Source: Sphingomonas sp. Ag1 (GTDB lineage: Bacteria > Pseudomonadota > Alphaproteobacteria > Sphingomonadales > Sphingomonadaceae). From it: a stretch of 64,000 nt of DNA. The notes below the pieces were generated by a model, which saw nothing but the letters and a program-made list of their open reading frames with translations, ran no database searches and was not told where the DNA came from. This document shows positions 9,146 to 18,600 of the stretch, one piece after another (position 1 is the stretch's first letter; each line of letters begins with the position of its first letter). Made by a program: the position numbers and the translations under genes. The stretch is taken from NCBI RefSeq assembly GCF_000980895.1, contig NZ_LAZX01000080.1, positions 1-64,000 of the forward strand. Reading direction: 5' to 3'.

Positions 9146-9592
9146 TTAGCTGCCCGTCCGCTTTGGACGGTCCTTGGCCATCCCGCCGCAAGGCGCAGCG
9201 TCGTTCTGTCTTCCTGCTTGGACGACGAGCCGGATGCTTCGGCCGCCCACATTGACCGAGGGCAGCACAGATACCTTCTTGGCGCTGTCGAACCGAAGCG
9301 CGAGCGTTGAAGCGTTCAGCCAATGAAGGTCGACGCCGTAGGCACATTCACTGCGCGTCGCCCCGTATAGGGTTCCTGCGGAGACCGGCCGTTCGCCTTG
9401 GTGATCGGCAGGGTGTAGTTCGACCACATAGCCGAACGAAGTTGTCGCGCCTCCGTTTGTTTCCAAGAGGATCGCGTGGGTGCGCCGATCAGGTGAGTTG
9501 GCCCAAGCGACCTCCTCGCGCGACGGCTGTCCGAAAAGCCCACCGCAGCCGCTAAGGATCATGGCAATGAGGACAGCAGCGCTTCGCATCAT
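9146..9592 (-). CDS. Small putative lipoprotein, unknown function
   Basis: A 148-aa protein beginning with a short hydrophobic signal and a lipobox (LSGC at about residues 14-17), so predicted to be lipidated and anchored to a membrane. The body (HAILLETNGGATTSFGYVV, then a hydrophobic WLNASTLALRF strand) resembles small DUF5412-type lipoproteins, but this is recollection, not a search result. No catalytic motif is seen. It is convergent with the esterase gene. The lower local GC in its body suggests somewhat different codon use from its neighbours. Confidence 0.65.
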   Translation of the reverse strand: MMRSAAVLIAMILSGCGGLFGQPSREEVAWANSPDRRTHAILLETNGGATTSFGYVVELHPADHQGERPVSAGTLYGATRSECAYGVDLHWLNASTLALRFDSAKKVSVLPSVNVGGRSIRLVVQAGRQNDAAPCGGMAKDRPKRTGS

Positions 9593-9829
9593 CAGGAACC
9601 TATCGGTTCGTCCAGCGGCAGCAAGTGGGCGCTTCCTGCCGGTCCGCTTTCACGAGCGGTGACGGTTATCAAGCATTGCAGCAACTGATCGGTACGCACC
9701 AGTCGCGCCGAACCACTTCGCCGCTTCGGGCTTGTCCCAACCTCGCGGCTGCCGCACAGATCGGCGGATGGTTTCCATGACATGGCGGCGCCCGGGGCGG
9801 CGGCGGAGTGACGCGCGGGGCGTGGCCTG
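9593..9829. promoter_or_regulatory. 237-bp gap between lipoprotein gene and DUF969 operon
   Basis: Divergent promoters for the lipoprotein and the DUF969 operon should be here. No clear palindrome or riboswitch-like structure is visible to me. Confidence 0.4.
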
Positions 9830-10471
9830 ATGCTCGTCCTGGCCGGCATCGCGATCATCGCGCTCGGCTTCCTGCTGCGCTTCAATCCGATGCTGGTGAT
9901 TGCTGCCTCCGCGCTCGTCACGGGGCTAGCCGCGGGGATCGATCCGGTCGCCATCCTCGCCGCGTTCGGCAAGGCGTTCAACGACACGCGCTACGTCACC
10001 GCCATCTATATCGTGCTTCCCGTCATCGGCCTGCTTGAACGCAATGGCCTGCAGGCGCGCGCGCGTTCGCTGGTGGGCGGGCTGAAGGGGCTGACGACCG
10101 GAAGGCTGCTGATGGCCTATCTCGCCTTCCGCCAGATCACCGCCGCGCTTGGCCTTACCTCCGTCGCCGGGCCCGCGCAGACCGTCCGCCCGCTGATCGC
10201 CCCGATGGCGGAGGCGGCGGCGGGGGAGGCGCATGATCCCGAAAAGGTGAAGGCCATGGCCGCCGCGACCGACAATATCGGGCTGTTCTTCGGCGAGGAT
10301 ATCTTCATCGCGATCGGATCGATCCTGCTGATGAAGGGCGTGCTGGAAGGCTACGGCATCTTCGTCGAGCCGCTGCACATGTCCGTCTGGGCGATCCCCA
10401 CCGCGATTGCCGCCTTCGCCATCCACGGCACGCGGTTGTGGCTGCTCGATCGAAAGGCGCGGCGCGCATGA
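9830..10471 (+). CDS. DUF969 family membrane protein
   Basis: A 213-aa, strongly hydrophobic protein with about five or six membrane helices, matching the DUF969 family (segments such as GLLERNGLQARARSLVGG and NIGLFFGEDIFIAIGSILL). DUF969 and DUF979 proteins occur as adjacent pairs and are thought to be the two halves of a permease related to the ion-transporter superfamily; no substrate is established. The ATG at 9830 begins right at the hydrophobic segment. The stop overlaps the next start (ATGA), indicating translational coupling. First gene of a three-gene operon with DUF979 and DUF2891. Confidence 0.85.
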   Translation: MLVLAGIAIIALGFLLRFNPMLVIAASALVTGLAAGIDPVAILAAFGKAFNDTRYVTAIYIVLPVIGLLERNGLQARARSLVGGLKGLTTGRLLMAYLAFRQITAALGLTSVAGPAQTVRPLIAPMAEAAAGEAHDPEKVKAMAAATDNIGLFFGEDIFIAIGSILLMKGVLEGYGIFVEPLHMSVWAIPTAIAAFAIHGTRLWLLDRKARRA

Positions 10472-11370
10472 TCGGGCTGAACTTCGTCTATCTCGTCGCC
10501 GGGCTGACGTTCCTCGCCTTTGCGATCCTCTCGTTAAGCGAGCGGCGCTGGGCCAATACCGGCTTCTACGCGCTGGTGGCGACGAGCTTCCTCGTCGGCG
10601 ACTGGCTGGGCGACATTGGCAATGGCGTGCTCGTCCTCGCGCTGGTGGCGATCGCCGCGAGCGGGCGGATGAAGCGGCGCGTACCGGCGGGGGAGCCAGC
10701 AGCGCGTGGCGCGATGGTGTTCGTGCCCGCATTGGTGATCCCGGCGACCGCGCTGATCGGCACCTTCGTCTTCAAGCAATTCCCGGCGGTGTTCGACGGC
10801 AAGCAGGCGACACTGGTGGCGCTGGCGGCAGGCGTGCTGCTGGCGCTGGCGCTTTGCTACGCTTGGCTCCGGCCCGCCCCCGCCGAGCCGTTCCGCGCTG
10901 GCCGTGCATTGATGGACGATATCGGCTGGGCCGCGGTGCTGCCGCAGATGCTGGCGAGCCTCGGCGCGGTGTTCGCGCTGGCGGGCGTCGGTGAGGTGGT
11001 CGGCCGGCTGGTCGGCGTCGCCATCCCCACCGGCAGCGTGCTCGGCGCGGTGCTTGCCTTCGGGCTTGGCATGGCGCTGTTCACGATGGTGATGGGCAAT
11101 GCCTTCGCGGCCTTCCCGGTGATGGCGGCGGCGGTGGGCATTCCGCTGCTGGTGCAGGCCTATGGCGCGGATCCCGCGCCGGTCGCGGCGGTTGGCATGC
11201 TGGCGGGCTTCTGCGGCACGCTGATGACGCCGATGGCGGCGAACTTCAATCTCGTCCCCGCCGCGCTTCTTGAGCTGAAGGATCGCAACGGCGTGATCCG
11301 CGCGCAGGTGCCCACAGCGCTGTCGCTGCTCGTGTTCAATGTGCTTTTGTTGTGGTGGATCGTTGCATGA
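10468..11370 (+). CDS. DUF979 family membrane protein
   Basis: A 300-aa integral membrane protein with about nine predicted helices, recognised as the DUF979 partner of DUF969 (start MIGLNFVYLVAG; GNAFAAFPVMAAAVGIPLL; the GTLMTPMAANFN loop). ATG at 10468 overlaps the DUF969 stop by four bases, and its own stop overlaps the DUF2891 start the same way, so the three are almost certainly made together. Helices interrupted by conserved Gly/Pro/Asn suggest a secondary transporter. Function unknown; in some Firmicutes the pair sits beside pyrrolidone-carboxylate peptidase, hinting at amino-acid or peptide derivatives. Confidence 0.87.
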   Translation: MIGLNFVYLVAGLTFLAFAILSLSERRWANTGFYALVATSFLVGDWLGDIGNGVLVLALVAIAASGRMKRRVPAGEPAARGAMVFVPALVIPATALIGTFVFKQFPAVFDGKQATLVALAAGVLLALALCYAWLRPAPAEPFRAGRALMDDIGWAAVLPQMLASLGAVFALAGVGEVVGRLVGVAIPTGSVLGAVLAFGLGMALFTMVMGNAFAAFPVMAAAVGIPLLVQAYGADPAPVAAVGMLAGFCGTLMTPMAANFNLVPAALLELKDRNGVIRAQVPTALSLLVFNVLLLWWIVA

Positions 11371-12350
11371 CCCTGACGCCCGATGTCGCCGCCGGCTTCG
11401 CCCGGCTCACGCTGGGCCATGTCGGGCAGCGTTATCCCTTCAAGCTCGATCAGGTGCTGACTGGGCCGGAGGATCTGCGCGAACCGCATGAGATTCACCC
11501 GATCTTCCACGGCAGCTTCGATTGGCACAGCTGCGTCCATGGCTGGTGGCAGCTGCTGACGATCGCTCGGCTGTTTCCCGATCTGCCGGAGGTGGCGGAG
11601 GTCCGCCGCCGCGCGGACGAAATGCTGGTGCCCCACAAGGTGGCCGGCGAACTGGCGGTGCTCACGCGGCCCTACGCAGCCGGGTTCGAACGGCCGTACG
11701 GCTGGGCCTGGGCGCTGGCGCTGCACGGCGAAGCGGTGCGGCATGACGCCGCCTGGGGCGCGGCGCTGGAGCCGCTGGCGCGTGCCTTTGCCGAGCGGTT
11801 TCACCAGCACCTGCCCAAGCTCACCTATCCGATCCGCATCGGCACCCATTTCAACACCGCCTTCGCGCTGACGCTCGCGCGCGATTGGGCGCTCGACCAT
11901 GATCCCGCGCTGGTGACGCTGATCGACATGCGCGCCCGCGACTGGTTCGGCGAGGATCGCGGCTGCCAGGCATGGGAGCCGGGCGGGGACGAGTTCCTGT
12001 CCTCGGCCCTTTGCGAGGCATTGCTGATGAGCCGCGTGCTGGGTGACGGCTTCGCCGGCTGGTTCGATGTCTTCCTGCCGGATGCCGTCGCCGGTCGCCC
12101 GCAGAGCCTGTTCACGCCGGCCATGGTTTCGGATCGCAGCGACGGGAAGATCGCGCATCTCGACGGGCTCAATCTCAGCCGCGCCTGGTGCTGGCGCTCG
12201 ATCGCCGCCGCGCTGCCGGCTCATCCCATCGCGCCGGTGGCGCGCGCCGCGGCGGACGATCATCTTGCCGCCAGCCTGCCGCACCTTGCCGACGATTACA
12301 TGGGCACGCACTGGTTGGCGACATTCGCGCTTCTCGCACTCACTGTTTGA
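11367..12350 (+). CDS. DUF2891 family protein
   Basis: A 327-aa soluble protein of the DUF2891 family, recognised by HPIFHGSFDWHSCVHGWW near the N-terminus and the RPYGWAWAL segment. No signal peptide. The many conserved His, Trp and Asp residues and likely alpha-helical toroid-like organisation recall enzymes acting on sugars or small organic compounds, but no activity is known to me. The ATG at 11367 overlaps the DUF979 stop. Its fixed position behind the DUF969/DUF979 permease pair argues that it processes whatever the permease imports. Confidence 0.85.
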   Translation: MTLTPDVAAGFARLTLGHVGQRYPFKLDQVLTGPEDLREPHEIHPIFHGSFDWHSCVHGWWQLLTIARLFPDLPEVAEVRRRADEMLVPHKVAGELAVLTRPYAAGFERPYGWAWALALHGEAVRHDAAWGAALEPLARAFAERFHQHLPKLTYPIRIGTHFNTAFALTLARDWALDHDPALVTLIDMRARDWFGEDRGCQAWEPGGDEFLSSALCEALLMSRVLGDGFAGWFDVFLPDAVAGRPQSLFTPAMVSDRSDGKIAHLDGLNLSRAWCWRSIAAALPAHPIAPVARAAADDHLAASLPHLADDYMGTHWLATFALLALTV

Positions 12351-12418
12351 AAGGGGCTGGCGCCAAGGCGCCGCTCGTGCGAACCCGATCTTCGAATCGT
12401 TGTAAGCGGGAGAGGGAA

Positions 12419-13354
12419 ATGGCGCTGAAGACGCGCGTCACCGAGATGCTCGGGATCGAGAAGCCGATCATCCAGGCGGCGATGGGCTGGATCGCGCGGT
12501 CACACCTGTCGTCGGCCGTGTCGAACGCCGGCGGCATGGGGATCATCGAGACGTCGTCGGGTGAGCTCGATGCTGTGCGCGACGAGATCCTCAAGATGCG
12601 GCAGCTGACCGACAAGCCGTTCGGCGTGAACGTCGCCCAGGCGTTCGTCCGCGATCCGGGCATCATCCAGTTCGTGATCGATCAGGGCATCCGCTTCGTC
12701 ACCACCTCCGCCGGGGACCCGATGAAATATACCGCCATGCTGAAGGCGGCGGGACTCACCGTGTTCCACGTCGTGCCCAACCTCGCCGGTGCGCTCCGCG
12801 CGGTCGAGGCCGGCGTCGACGGCCTGATCGTAGAGGGTGGCGAGGGCGGCGGGTTCAAGAACCCGAAGGACGTTTCCACCATGGTGCTGGTGCCGCAGGT
12901 GGTCGAGGCCGTCGACGTGCCGGTCGTCGCCGCGGGTGGGATCATGGACGGGCGCACCATGGCAGCGGCGTTCGCGCTGGGCGCGGAGGGCGTGCTGATG
13001 GGCACGCGCATCCTCTCCTCCGCCGAAAGCCCGGTGCACGAAAATTGGAAGACGGCGATCGTCGAGGCGGATTCCACCGACACCGTGTTCCTCAACCGCA
13101 GCGGCCCGGGCCCAGCGCTCCGCGCATTGCGTACCGAGCGCACGACCCGGATCGAGAAGGAAGGGACGCCCAACATCTTCGGCGAGTTCGCCGACACCCA
13201 GGCGGTCTATTTCGGCGGCGACCTGGAGGCGGGCATCGCGCTCACCGGCCAAGTGGCGGGCCGCATCCGCGAGGTGAAGCCGGTCGCGCAGATCTTCGAC
13301 GAGACGATGGCGGAATATGAAGCGACGGTCGCGCGCCTGCCGCGGTCCGCGTGA
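12419..13354 (+). CDS. Nitronate monooxygenase / NPD-family flavoprotein
   Basis: A 311-aa TIM-barrel FMN flavoprotein of the 2-nitropropane dioxygenase family. Family marks: KPIIQAAMGW at the N-terminus, GVNVAQ, VFHVVPN, the glycine-rich phosphate loop around EGGEGGG, and AAGGIMDGRTMAAAFALGAEGV. The usual reaction oxidises alkyl nitronates such as propionate-3-nitronate, but several members instead act as NADH:quinone reductases or enoyl reductases. ATG at 12419 follows GGGAGAGGGA. The enoyl-CoA hydratase starts 13 bases after its stop, so the pair is likely an operon and a role in acyl-CoA or nitro-acid catabolism is possible. Confidence 0.87.
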   Translation: MALKTRVTEMLGIEKPIIQAAMGWIARSHLSSAVSNAGGMGIIETSSGELDAVRDEILKMRQLTDKPFGVNVAQAFVRDPGIIQFVIDQGIRFVTTSAGDPMKYTAMLKAAGLTVFHVVPNLAGALRAVEAGVDGLIVEGGEGGGFKNPKDVSTMVLVPQVVEAVDVPVVAAGGIMDGRTMAAAFALGAEGVLMGTRILSSAESPVHENWKTAIVEADSTDTVFLNRSGPGPALRALRTERTTRIEKEGTPNIFGEFADTQAVYFGGDLEAGIALTGQVAGRIREVKPVAQIFDETMAEYEATVARLPRSA

Positions 13355-13367
13355 GGGGAGAGGAAGA

Positions 13368-14159
13368 ATGAGCGAAGACGTAACCTATGAAGTGTCCGAA
13401 GGCGTCGCCACGCTGACGCTGAACCGCCCGGAGCGGATGAACACCATCTCCGGCCCGATGCTGGACGAACTCACCCGCTTGCTGGTGAAGGCGGGCGAGG
13501 ATCGCGTGGTGCGGGTGATCGTGCTGACCGGCACGGGGCGCGCCTTCTGCGCTGGGCTCGATCTCAACGCGGCATCGAAGGGGGAGGGGATCGGTTCATC
13601 GTCGGCCACCTTCGGCGCGACGATCGACCTCCGCAACACGCCGCCGACCGTGCTCCACGCGCTCGACAAGCCGGTGATCGCCGCGCTCAACGGCTCGGCC
13701 GCCGGCTATGGTATGGACCTGGCGCTCGGCTGCGACATCCGCGTCATGGCGTCGGAGGCAAAGCTCGCCGCGGCGTTCGTGAAGCGCGGTGTCCTCCCCG
13801 AATCGGGCGGCACCTGGTTCCTGCCGCGCATGATCGGCTGGGCCAAGGCGGCTGAGATCGTCTTTACCGGCCGCACGCTGTCGGCGGAGGATTGCCTCAA
13901 GGAGCGGCTCGTCAACGAAGTCGTGCCGGCCGATCAGGTCGCCACGCGCGCGCGCGAGCTGGCGCTGGAGATCGCCGCCAACGCGCCGATGGCGGTGCAG
14001 GGCGCCAAGCGACTGATGCGCATGGGGATGGAGGAAACCTTCGATACCCATGTGCAGCACGTATATCTGCAGCTGCTGCCGCTGTTCCAGAGCCAGGATT
14101 TCCGCGAGGGCATGGCAAGCTTCCTCGAAAAGCGTCCGGCAAAGTTCACCGGCAAGTAA
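13368..14159 (+). CDS. Enoyl-CoA hydratase/isomerase family protein (crotonase fold)
   Basis: A 263-aa crotonase-superfamily enzyme. The oxyanion-hole segments are GRAFCAGLDL (about residue 60-70) and GSAAGYGMDLALGCDIR (about 110-130); ESGGTWFLPR carries the usual Glu/Ser region, consistent with hydratase or PaaG-like isomerase chemistry on enoyl-CoA. ATG at 13368 lies behind GGGGAGAGGA. Cotranscribed with nitronate monooxygenase. Exact substrate cannot be deduced; beta-oxidation of branched or unsaturated acyl-CoA is the default expectation. Confidence 0.88.
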   Translation: MSEDVTYEVSEGVATLTLNRPERMNTISGPMLDELTRLLVKAGEDRVVRVIVLTGTGRAFCAGLDLNAASKGEGIGSSSATFGATIDLRNTPPTVLHALDKPVIAALNGSAAGYGMDLALGCDIRVMASEAKLAAAFVKRGVLPESGGTWFLPRMIGWAKAAEIVFTGRTLSAEDCLKERLVNEVVPADQVATRARELALEIAANAPMAVQGAKRLMRMGMEETFDTHVQHVYLQLLPLFQSQDFREGMASFLEKRPAKFTGK

Positions 14160-14170
14160 CGCCCCGGGCG

Positions 14171-14200
14171 CGGCGCCGCGGTCATCATCCCGCGGCGCCG
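14171..14200 (+). terminator. GC-rich hairpin after enoyl-CoA hydratase gene
   Basis: A perfect 11-bp stem (14171-14181 with 14190-14200) with an 8-base loop lies 12 bases past the stop codon. There is no T-run, so this may be a weak intrinsic terminator or an mRNA 3'-end stabiliser. Confidence 0.5.
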
Positions 14201-14262
14201 ATCGCCCGCATTAACGATGATGATTGATCGATCGCTTACCATCGGCGGGCACGAGCGCCCGT

Positions 14263-14802
14263 ATGCGCCACGATCGTTCCTTCCATCGCACCACGCGCCG
14301 CGCCGCCAAGCCGATTTCCTTCTGGCCCGCGCCGCGCCGACGGCGGAAGCTGCCGTTTGCGGCCGCACTTGTCCTCGCGATCGCCACTGGCCTTGCCACC
14401 GGCGTCTGGTTCGTTCCCGAGCCCGGCACGCCGGCCACCGCTAACACATCAGCGATTCGCCACTTTTCGCTCTGCCATCGCGGCGGCGGCGAGAATTGCG
14501 TCGTGGATGGGGACACCATCTGGATCGGCGGCGAAAAGGTGCGCCTTGCCGATATCGACACACCCGAAACGCACCCGCCTCGCTGCGCCCAGGAGGCGGC
14601 GCTCGGCGATCAGGCGACACGACGATTGCAGGAACTGCTCAACGCCGGCCCCGTCACGCTGGCTGACGCCGATCGCCCGACCGATCGTTACGGCCGCCGG
14701 CTGGCGATCGTCACGCGTGACGGCCAGTCGCTGGGCGATACGCTGATCGCCGAGGGGCTGGCGCGCCCGTGGGAAGGACGCCGCCGCCCCTGGTGCAGCT
14801 GA
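14263..14802 (+). CDS. Thermonuclease-like (SNase domain) protein, membrane-anchored or secreted
   Basis: A protein of about 179 aa: basic N-terminus, one hydrophobic segment (about residues 30-50: FAAALVLAIATGLATGVW), then a compact staphylococcal-nuclease-like OB-fold domain. Signature residues are visible in VVDGDTIWIGGEKVRLADID and DTPET, with the later DRYGRRLA carrying the catalytic Arg. SNase enzymes cut DNA and RNA with Ca2+, usually outside the cytoplasm. Start uncertain: the ATG at 14263 was preferred over 14224. It converges on chorismate mutase. The C-terminus is short compared with Staphylococcus nuclease but similar to many proteobacterial SNc proteins. Confidence 0.85.
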   Translation: MRHDRSFHRTTRRAAKPISFWPAPRRRRKLPFAAALVLAIATGLATGVWFVPEPGTPATANTSAIRHFSLCHRGGGENCVVDGDTIWIGGEKVRLADIDTPETHPPRCAQEAALGDQATRRLQELLNAGPVTLADADRPTDRYGRRLAIVTRDGQSLGDTLIAEGLARPWEGRRRPWCS

Positions 14803-14820
14803 TTGGCTGCGTCCAGAGGC

Positions 14821-15099
14821 TCAGCCGCGCAGCCGCTCGTGGTGGCGGATCACTTCGTCGATGATGAAGCGCAGGAACTTCTCGCTGAATTCGGGGTCCA
14901 GCTCGGCCTCCTCCGCCAGCGCGCGGAGTCGTGCGATCTGCGCTTCCTCGCGACCCGGATCAGCCGGGGGCAGCCCCGCCTCCGCCTTGTGACGACCCAC
15001 CGCTTGCGTCACCTTGAACCGCTCGGCGAGCAGGCAGACGAGCGCCGCATCGATATTGTCGATGCTTTTACGATAACCTCTCAGCACTTCGTCCGTCAT
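14821..15099 (-). CDS. Chorismate mutase (AroQ class)
   Basis: A 92-aa all-helical AroQ-type chorismate mutase converting chorismate to prephenate for Phe/Tyr synthesis. The pattern fits the family: Arg near the N-terminus (YRKSIDNIDAALVCLLAERF), the second Arg/Lys helix (KVTQAVGRHKAEAGLP), and a C-terminal helix ending FIIDEVIRHHE. Single-domain, not fused to prephenate dehydratase or dehydrogenase. Start at 15099 (MTDEVLR) chosen because the upstream extension has no family similarity. Divergently transcribed from the prenyl synthase gene, 66 bases apart. Confidence 0.92.
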   Translation of the reverse strand: MTDEVLRGYRKSIDNIDAALVCLLAERFKVTQAVGRHKAEAGLPPADPGREEAQIARLRALAEEAELDPEFSEKFLRFIIDEVIRHHERLRG

Positions 15100-15165
15100 T
15101 CGCGCCCTCCCATGGCGTTCCCCGCAGTTGCGGCCTTGCCCGCGCGTCCGTAGAGGCTGTCGCAG

Positions 15166-16176
15166 ATGAGCGCCACCGTCCAACGCCTTGCCGGCACCCA
15201 GCCGTCGCTAGACCCGATGATTCACCTCGTCGCGGATGACATGCTTCGCGTGAATGACGCGATCCGCAACCGGATGACGTCAGAGATCCCGTTGATCCCC
15301 GAACTTGCCGGTCATTTGATCGCCGGTGGGGGCAAACGGATGCGCCCGATGCTGACGCTCGCGAGCGCGCGGCTCGTCGGCTATTCGGGAAGCAGGCATC
15401 ACGGGCTCGCCGCCGCGGTTGAGTTCATCCACACCGCCACGCTGCTGCACGACGATGTCGTCGACGGCTCCGACCTTCGCCGGGGCAAGCGCACGGCCAA
15501 TACGATCTGGGGCAATCCGGCGAGCGTGCTGGTGGGCGATTTCCTGTTCTCCCGCTCGTTCGAGCTGATGGTGGAATCGGGCAGCCTGCGCGCGCTGAAG
15601 ATCCTGTCCAACGCCAGCGCCGTGATCGCCGAGGGTGAGGTCAATCAGCTGACCGCCGCACGCCGCGTCGATCTCGCCGAGGACCGTTATCTCGAGATCA
15701 TCAACGCCAAGACGGCGGCGCTGTTCGCCGCGGCCTGCCGTATCGCCGCAGTCGTCGCTGATCGGCCCGAAGCGGAGGAAACGGCGCTCGACGCTTATGG
15801 CCGCAACCTTGGCATCGCGTTCCAGCTGGTCGACGACGCGATCGACTATACGTCGGACGCGGGGACGATGGGCAAGGACGCGGGCGACGATTTCCGCGAG
15901 GGCAAGATGACCCTGCCGGTCATCCTCGCCTATGCCCGCGGCGATGCGGAGCAGCGCGCCTTCTGGAAGGACGCGGTGGAGGGGCGCCGCGACAGCGACG
16001 AGGATTTCGCCCAGGCGATCGCGCTGGTCCAGTCGAGCCACTCGGTGGCCGACACCATGGCGCGCGCCCGCCATTACGGGCAGCAGGCGATCGACGCGAT
16101 CGCCCCGTTCCCGGCCGGCGCGGCGAAGGACGCGATGATCGAGGCGGTCGAATTCGCGGTGGCGCGCGCCTATTGA
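15166..16176 (+). CDS. ispB: Long-chain polyprenyl diphosphate synthase (octa/decaprenyl-PP synthase)
   Basis: A 336-aa trans-prenyltransferase that extends FPP with IPP to make the ubiquinone side chain. The first aspartate-rich motif DDVVD is at 96-100 and the second DDAID at 223-227; the GGGKRMRP motif near 54-61 binds IPP. Residues before the first Asp motif are small (ATLLH), consistent with a long product; sphingomonads use ubiquinone-10, so decaprenyl is likely. Convergent with the CDF transporter gene, with a GC-rich hairpin in the 36-bp gap between them. Confidence 0.93.
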   Translation: MSATVQRLAGTQPSLDPMIHLVADDMLRVNDAIRNRMTSEIPLIPELAGHLIAGGGKRMRPMLTLASARLVGYSGSRHHGLAAAVEFIHTATLLHDDVVDGSDLRRGKRTANTIWGNPASVLVGDFLFSRSFELMVESGSLRALKILSNASAVIAEGEVNQLTAARRVDLAEDRYLEIINAKTAALFAAACRIAAVVADRPEAEETALDAYGRNLGIAFQLVDDAIDYTSDAGTMGKDAGDDFREGKMTLPVILAYARGDAEQRAFWKDAVEGRRDSDEDFAQAIALVQSSHSVADTMARARHYGQQAIDAIAPFPAGAAKDAMIEAVEFAVARAY

Positions 16177-16212
16177 TCGATGGCGTCGGCGGGGTCAGCG
16201 CCCCGCTGGCGA

Positions 16213-17250
<1,038 letters not shown>

Positions 17251-17346
17251 GGTGCCAATCTAGCAGTGGCTCCCGGACGTGACCAGAACAGGCGCAGTGC
17301 ACGATTGCCCACGCCGCCTTAACATATAGGCTGTACAGCCAACGCG

Positions 17347-18531
17347 ATGCTTCGTGTCCTGACCCTGTCCAGCCTCTTCCCCGATGAGACGCGCCCCAAT
17401 TTCGGCGTCTTCGTGGAACGCCAGACGTTGGGGCTGGCCGCCGCAGAGGATGTGACGGTGCGGGTCGTCGCGCCGGTCGGCCTGCCGCCGTGGCCGCTGC
17501 GCCGCCATCGACATTATCGCGCACCGGCGTCGCTTCCGCGCGCGGAGACGTGGAAGGGCCTGCACGTCGTGCGGCCACGTTTCACGACTTGGCCGGGAAC
17601 GAAGGGTCGCTTCCATGTCGCGGCGTTAATACGCGCGCTGGCGCCTTTGCTCGACGACATGCGGCGCGACTTCCCGTTCGACGTGATCGATGCTTCCTTC
17701 TTCTTCCCCGACGGGCCTGCCGCGCTCGCGATGGGGCGGCGGTATGACGTGCCCGTGTCGATCAAGGCGCGCGGCGCGGACATTCACTTCTGGGGGACTC
17801 AGCCTGCCACCCGCGCTTCGGTGCTGGCCGCCGGGCAGGGGACGGACGGGCTGCTCGCGGTATCTGGCGCGATGCGCGACGACATGGTCGCGCTCGGCAT
17901 GCCGGGGGACCGGATCCGCGTGCATCATACCGGGGTTGATCTCGAACGGTTTGCGCCGGTCGACCGGGCAGCGGCGAAGGCAAGCATCGGCGTCGATGGG
18001 CCGCTCATCATCTCGGTCGGCGCGCTGATCCCGCGCAAGGGGCATGACATCGTCGTGGAGGCGATGCAGCATGTGCCGGGCGCAACGCTGTTGATCGCCG
18101 GGTCGGGGCCGGAGCATGCCGCGCTCGAGGAGGTCGCCCGCCACGCGGGTGTTGCCGCTCGCGTGCGCCTGCTGGGATCGGTGCCGCACGCCGATCTGCC
18201 CGCGCTGATCGCGGCGGCGGACGTCATGGCGCTCGCTTCTTCGTCGGAAGGATTGGCCAATGCCTGGGTGGAGGCGCTGGCCTGCGGTACGCCGATCGTG
18301 ATCACGGCCGCCGGCGGCGCGGGTGAGGTGGTGACGGCCGCCAGCGCCGGGCGGGTCGTCGCGCGAACGCCGGCGGCATTTGCGGAAGGGATCAACGATC
18401 TTCTCGCCGCATCCCTGCCAGCGGACGAGGTGCGCGCTCATGCGGCGCGGTTCACATGGGCGGCGAACACGGCTGCATTGCGCGATCACCTGCTGCGGCT
18501 GGTGGCAAAGCGGCGCGAGCAGGCGGGCTGA
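17347..18531 (+). CDS. Glycosyltransferase family 4 (GT-B)
   Basis: A 394-aa retaining GT-B glycosyltransferase. The N-terminal domain begins LRVLTLSSLFPDETRPNFG, typical of GT4 enzymes; the C-terminal nucleotide-sugar domain has LIISVGALIPRKGHD and the EX7E signature in SEGLANAWVEALACGTPIV. No membrane segment, so a peripheral cytoplasmic enzyme, probably adding a sugar in polysaccharide, glycolipid or capsule assembly. It stands alone, divergent from the CDF gene; no polysaccharide cluster is next to it, so acceptor and sugar are unknown. A bidirectional terminator separates it from ctrA. Confidence 0.88.
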   Translation: MLRVLTLSSLFPDETRPNFGVFVERQTLGLAAAEDVTVRVVAPVGLPPWPLRRHRHYRAPASLPRAETWKGLHVVRPRFTTWPGTKGRFHVAALIRALAPLLDDMRRDFPFDVIDASFFFPDGPAALAMGRRYDVPVSIKARGADIHFWGTQPATRASVLAAGQGTDGLLAVSGAMRDDMVALGMPGDRIRVHHTGVDLERFAPVDRAAAKASIGVDGPLIISVGALIPRKGHDIVVEAMQHVPGATLLIAGSGPEHAALEEVARHAGVAARVRLLGSVPHADLPALIAAADVMALASSSEGLANAWVEALACGTPIVITAAGGAGEVVTAASAGRVVARTPAAFAEGINDLLAASLPADEVRAHAARFTWAANTAALRDHLLRLVAKRREQAG

Positions 18532-18544
18532 CGGGCGAGCCAAA

Positions 18545-18585
18545 AGAAAAGCCGCGGCGCCCCCCGACGCCGCGGCCTCTTTCCC
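18545..18585. terminator. Bidirectional intrinsic terminator between glycosyltransferase and ctrA
   Basis: A perfect 9-bp GC stem (18551-18559 with 18568-18576), 8-base loop, flanked by AAAAGAAAA on the left and CTCTTTCC on the right, sits between two convergent genes. The flanks give a U-rich tail in both directions. Confidence 0.85.
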
Positions 18586-18600
18586 CACGAATGGGAAGCG

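Noticed and set aside
16177..16212. Terminator between prenyl synthase and CDF genes
   Set aside because: A short imperfect hairpin only; too weak to list separately.
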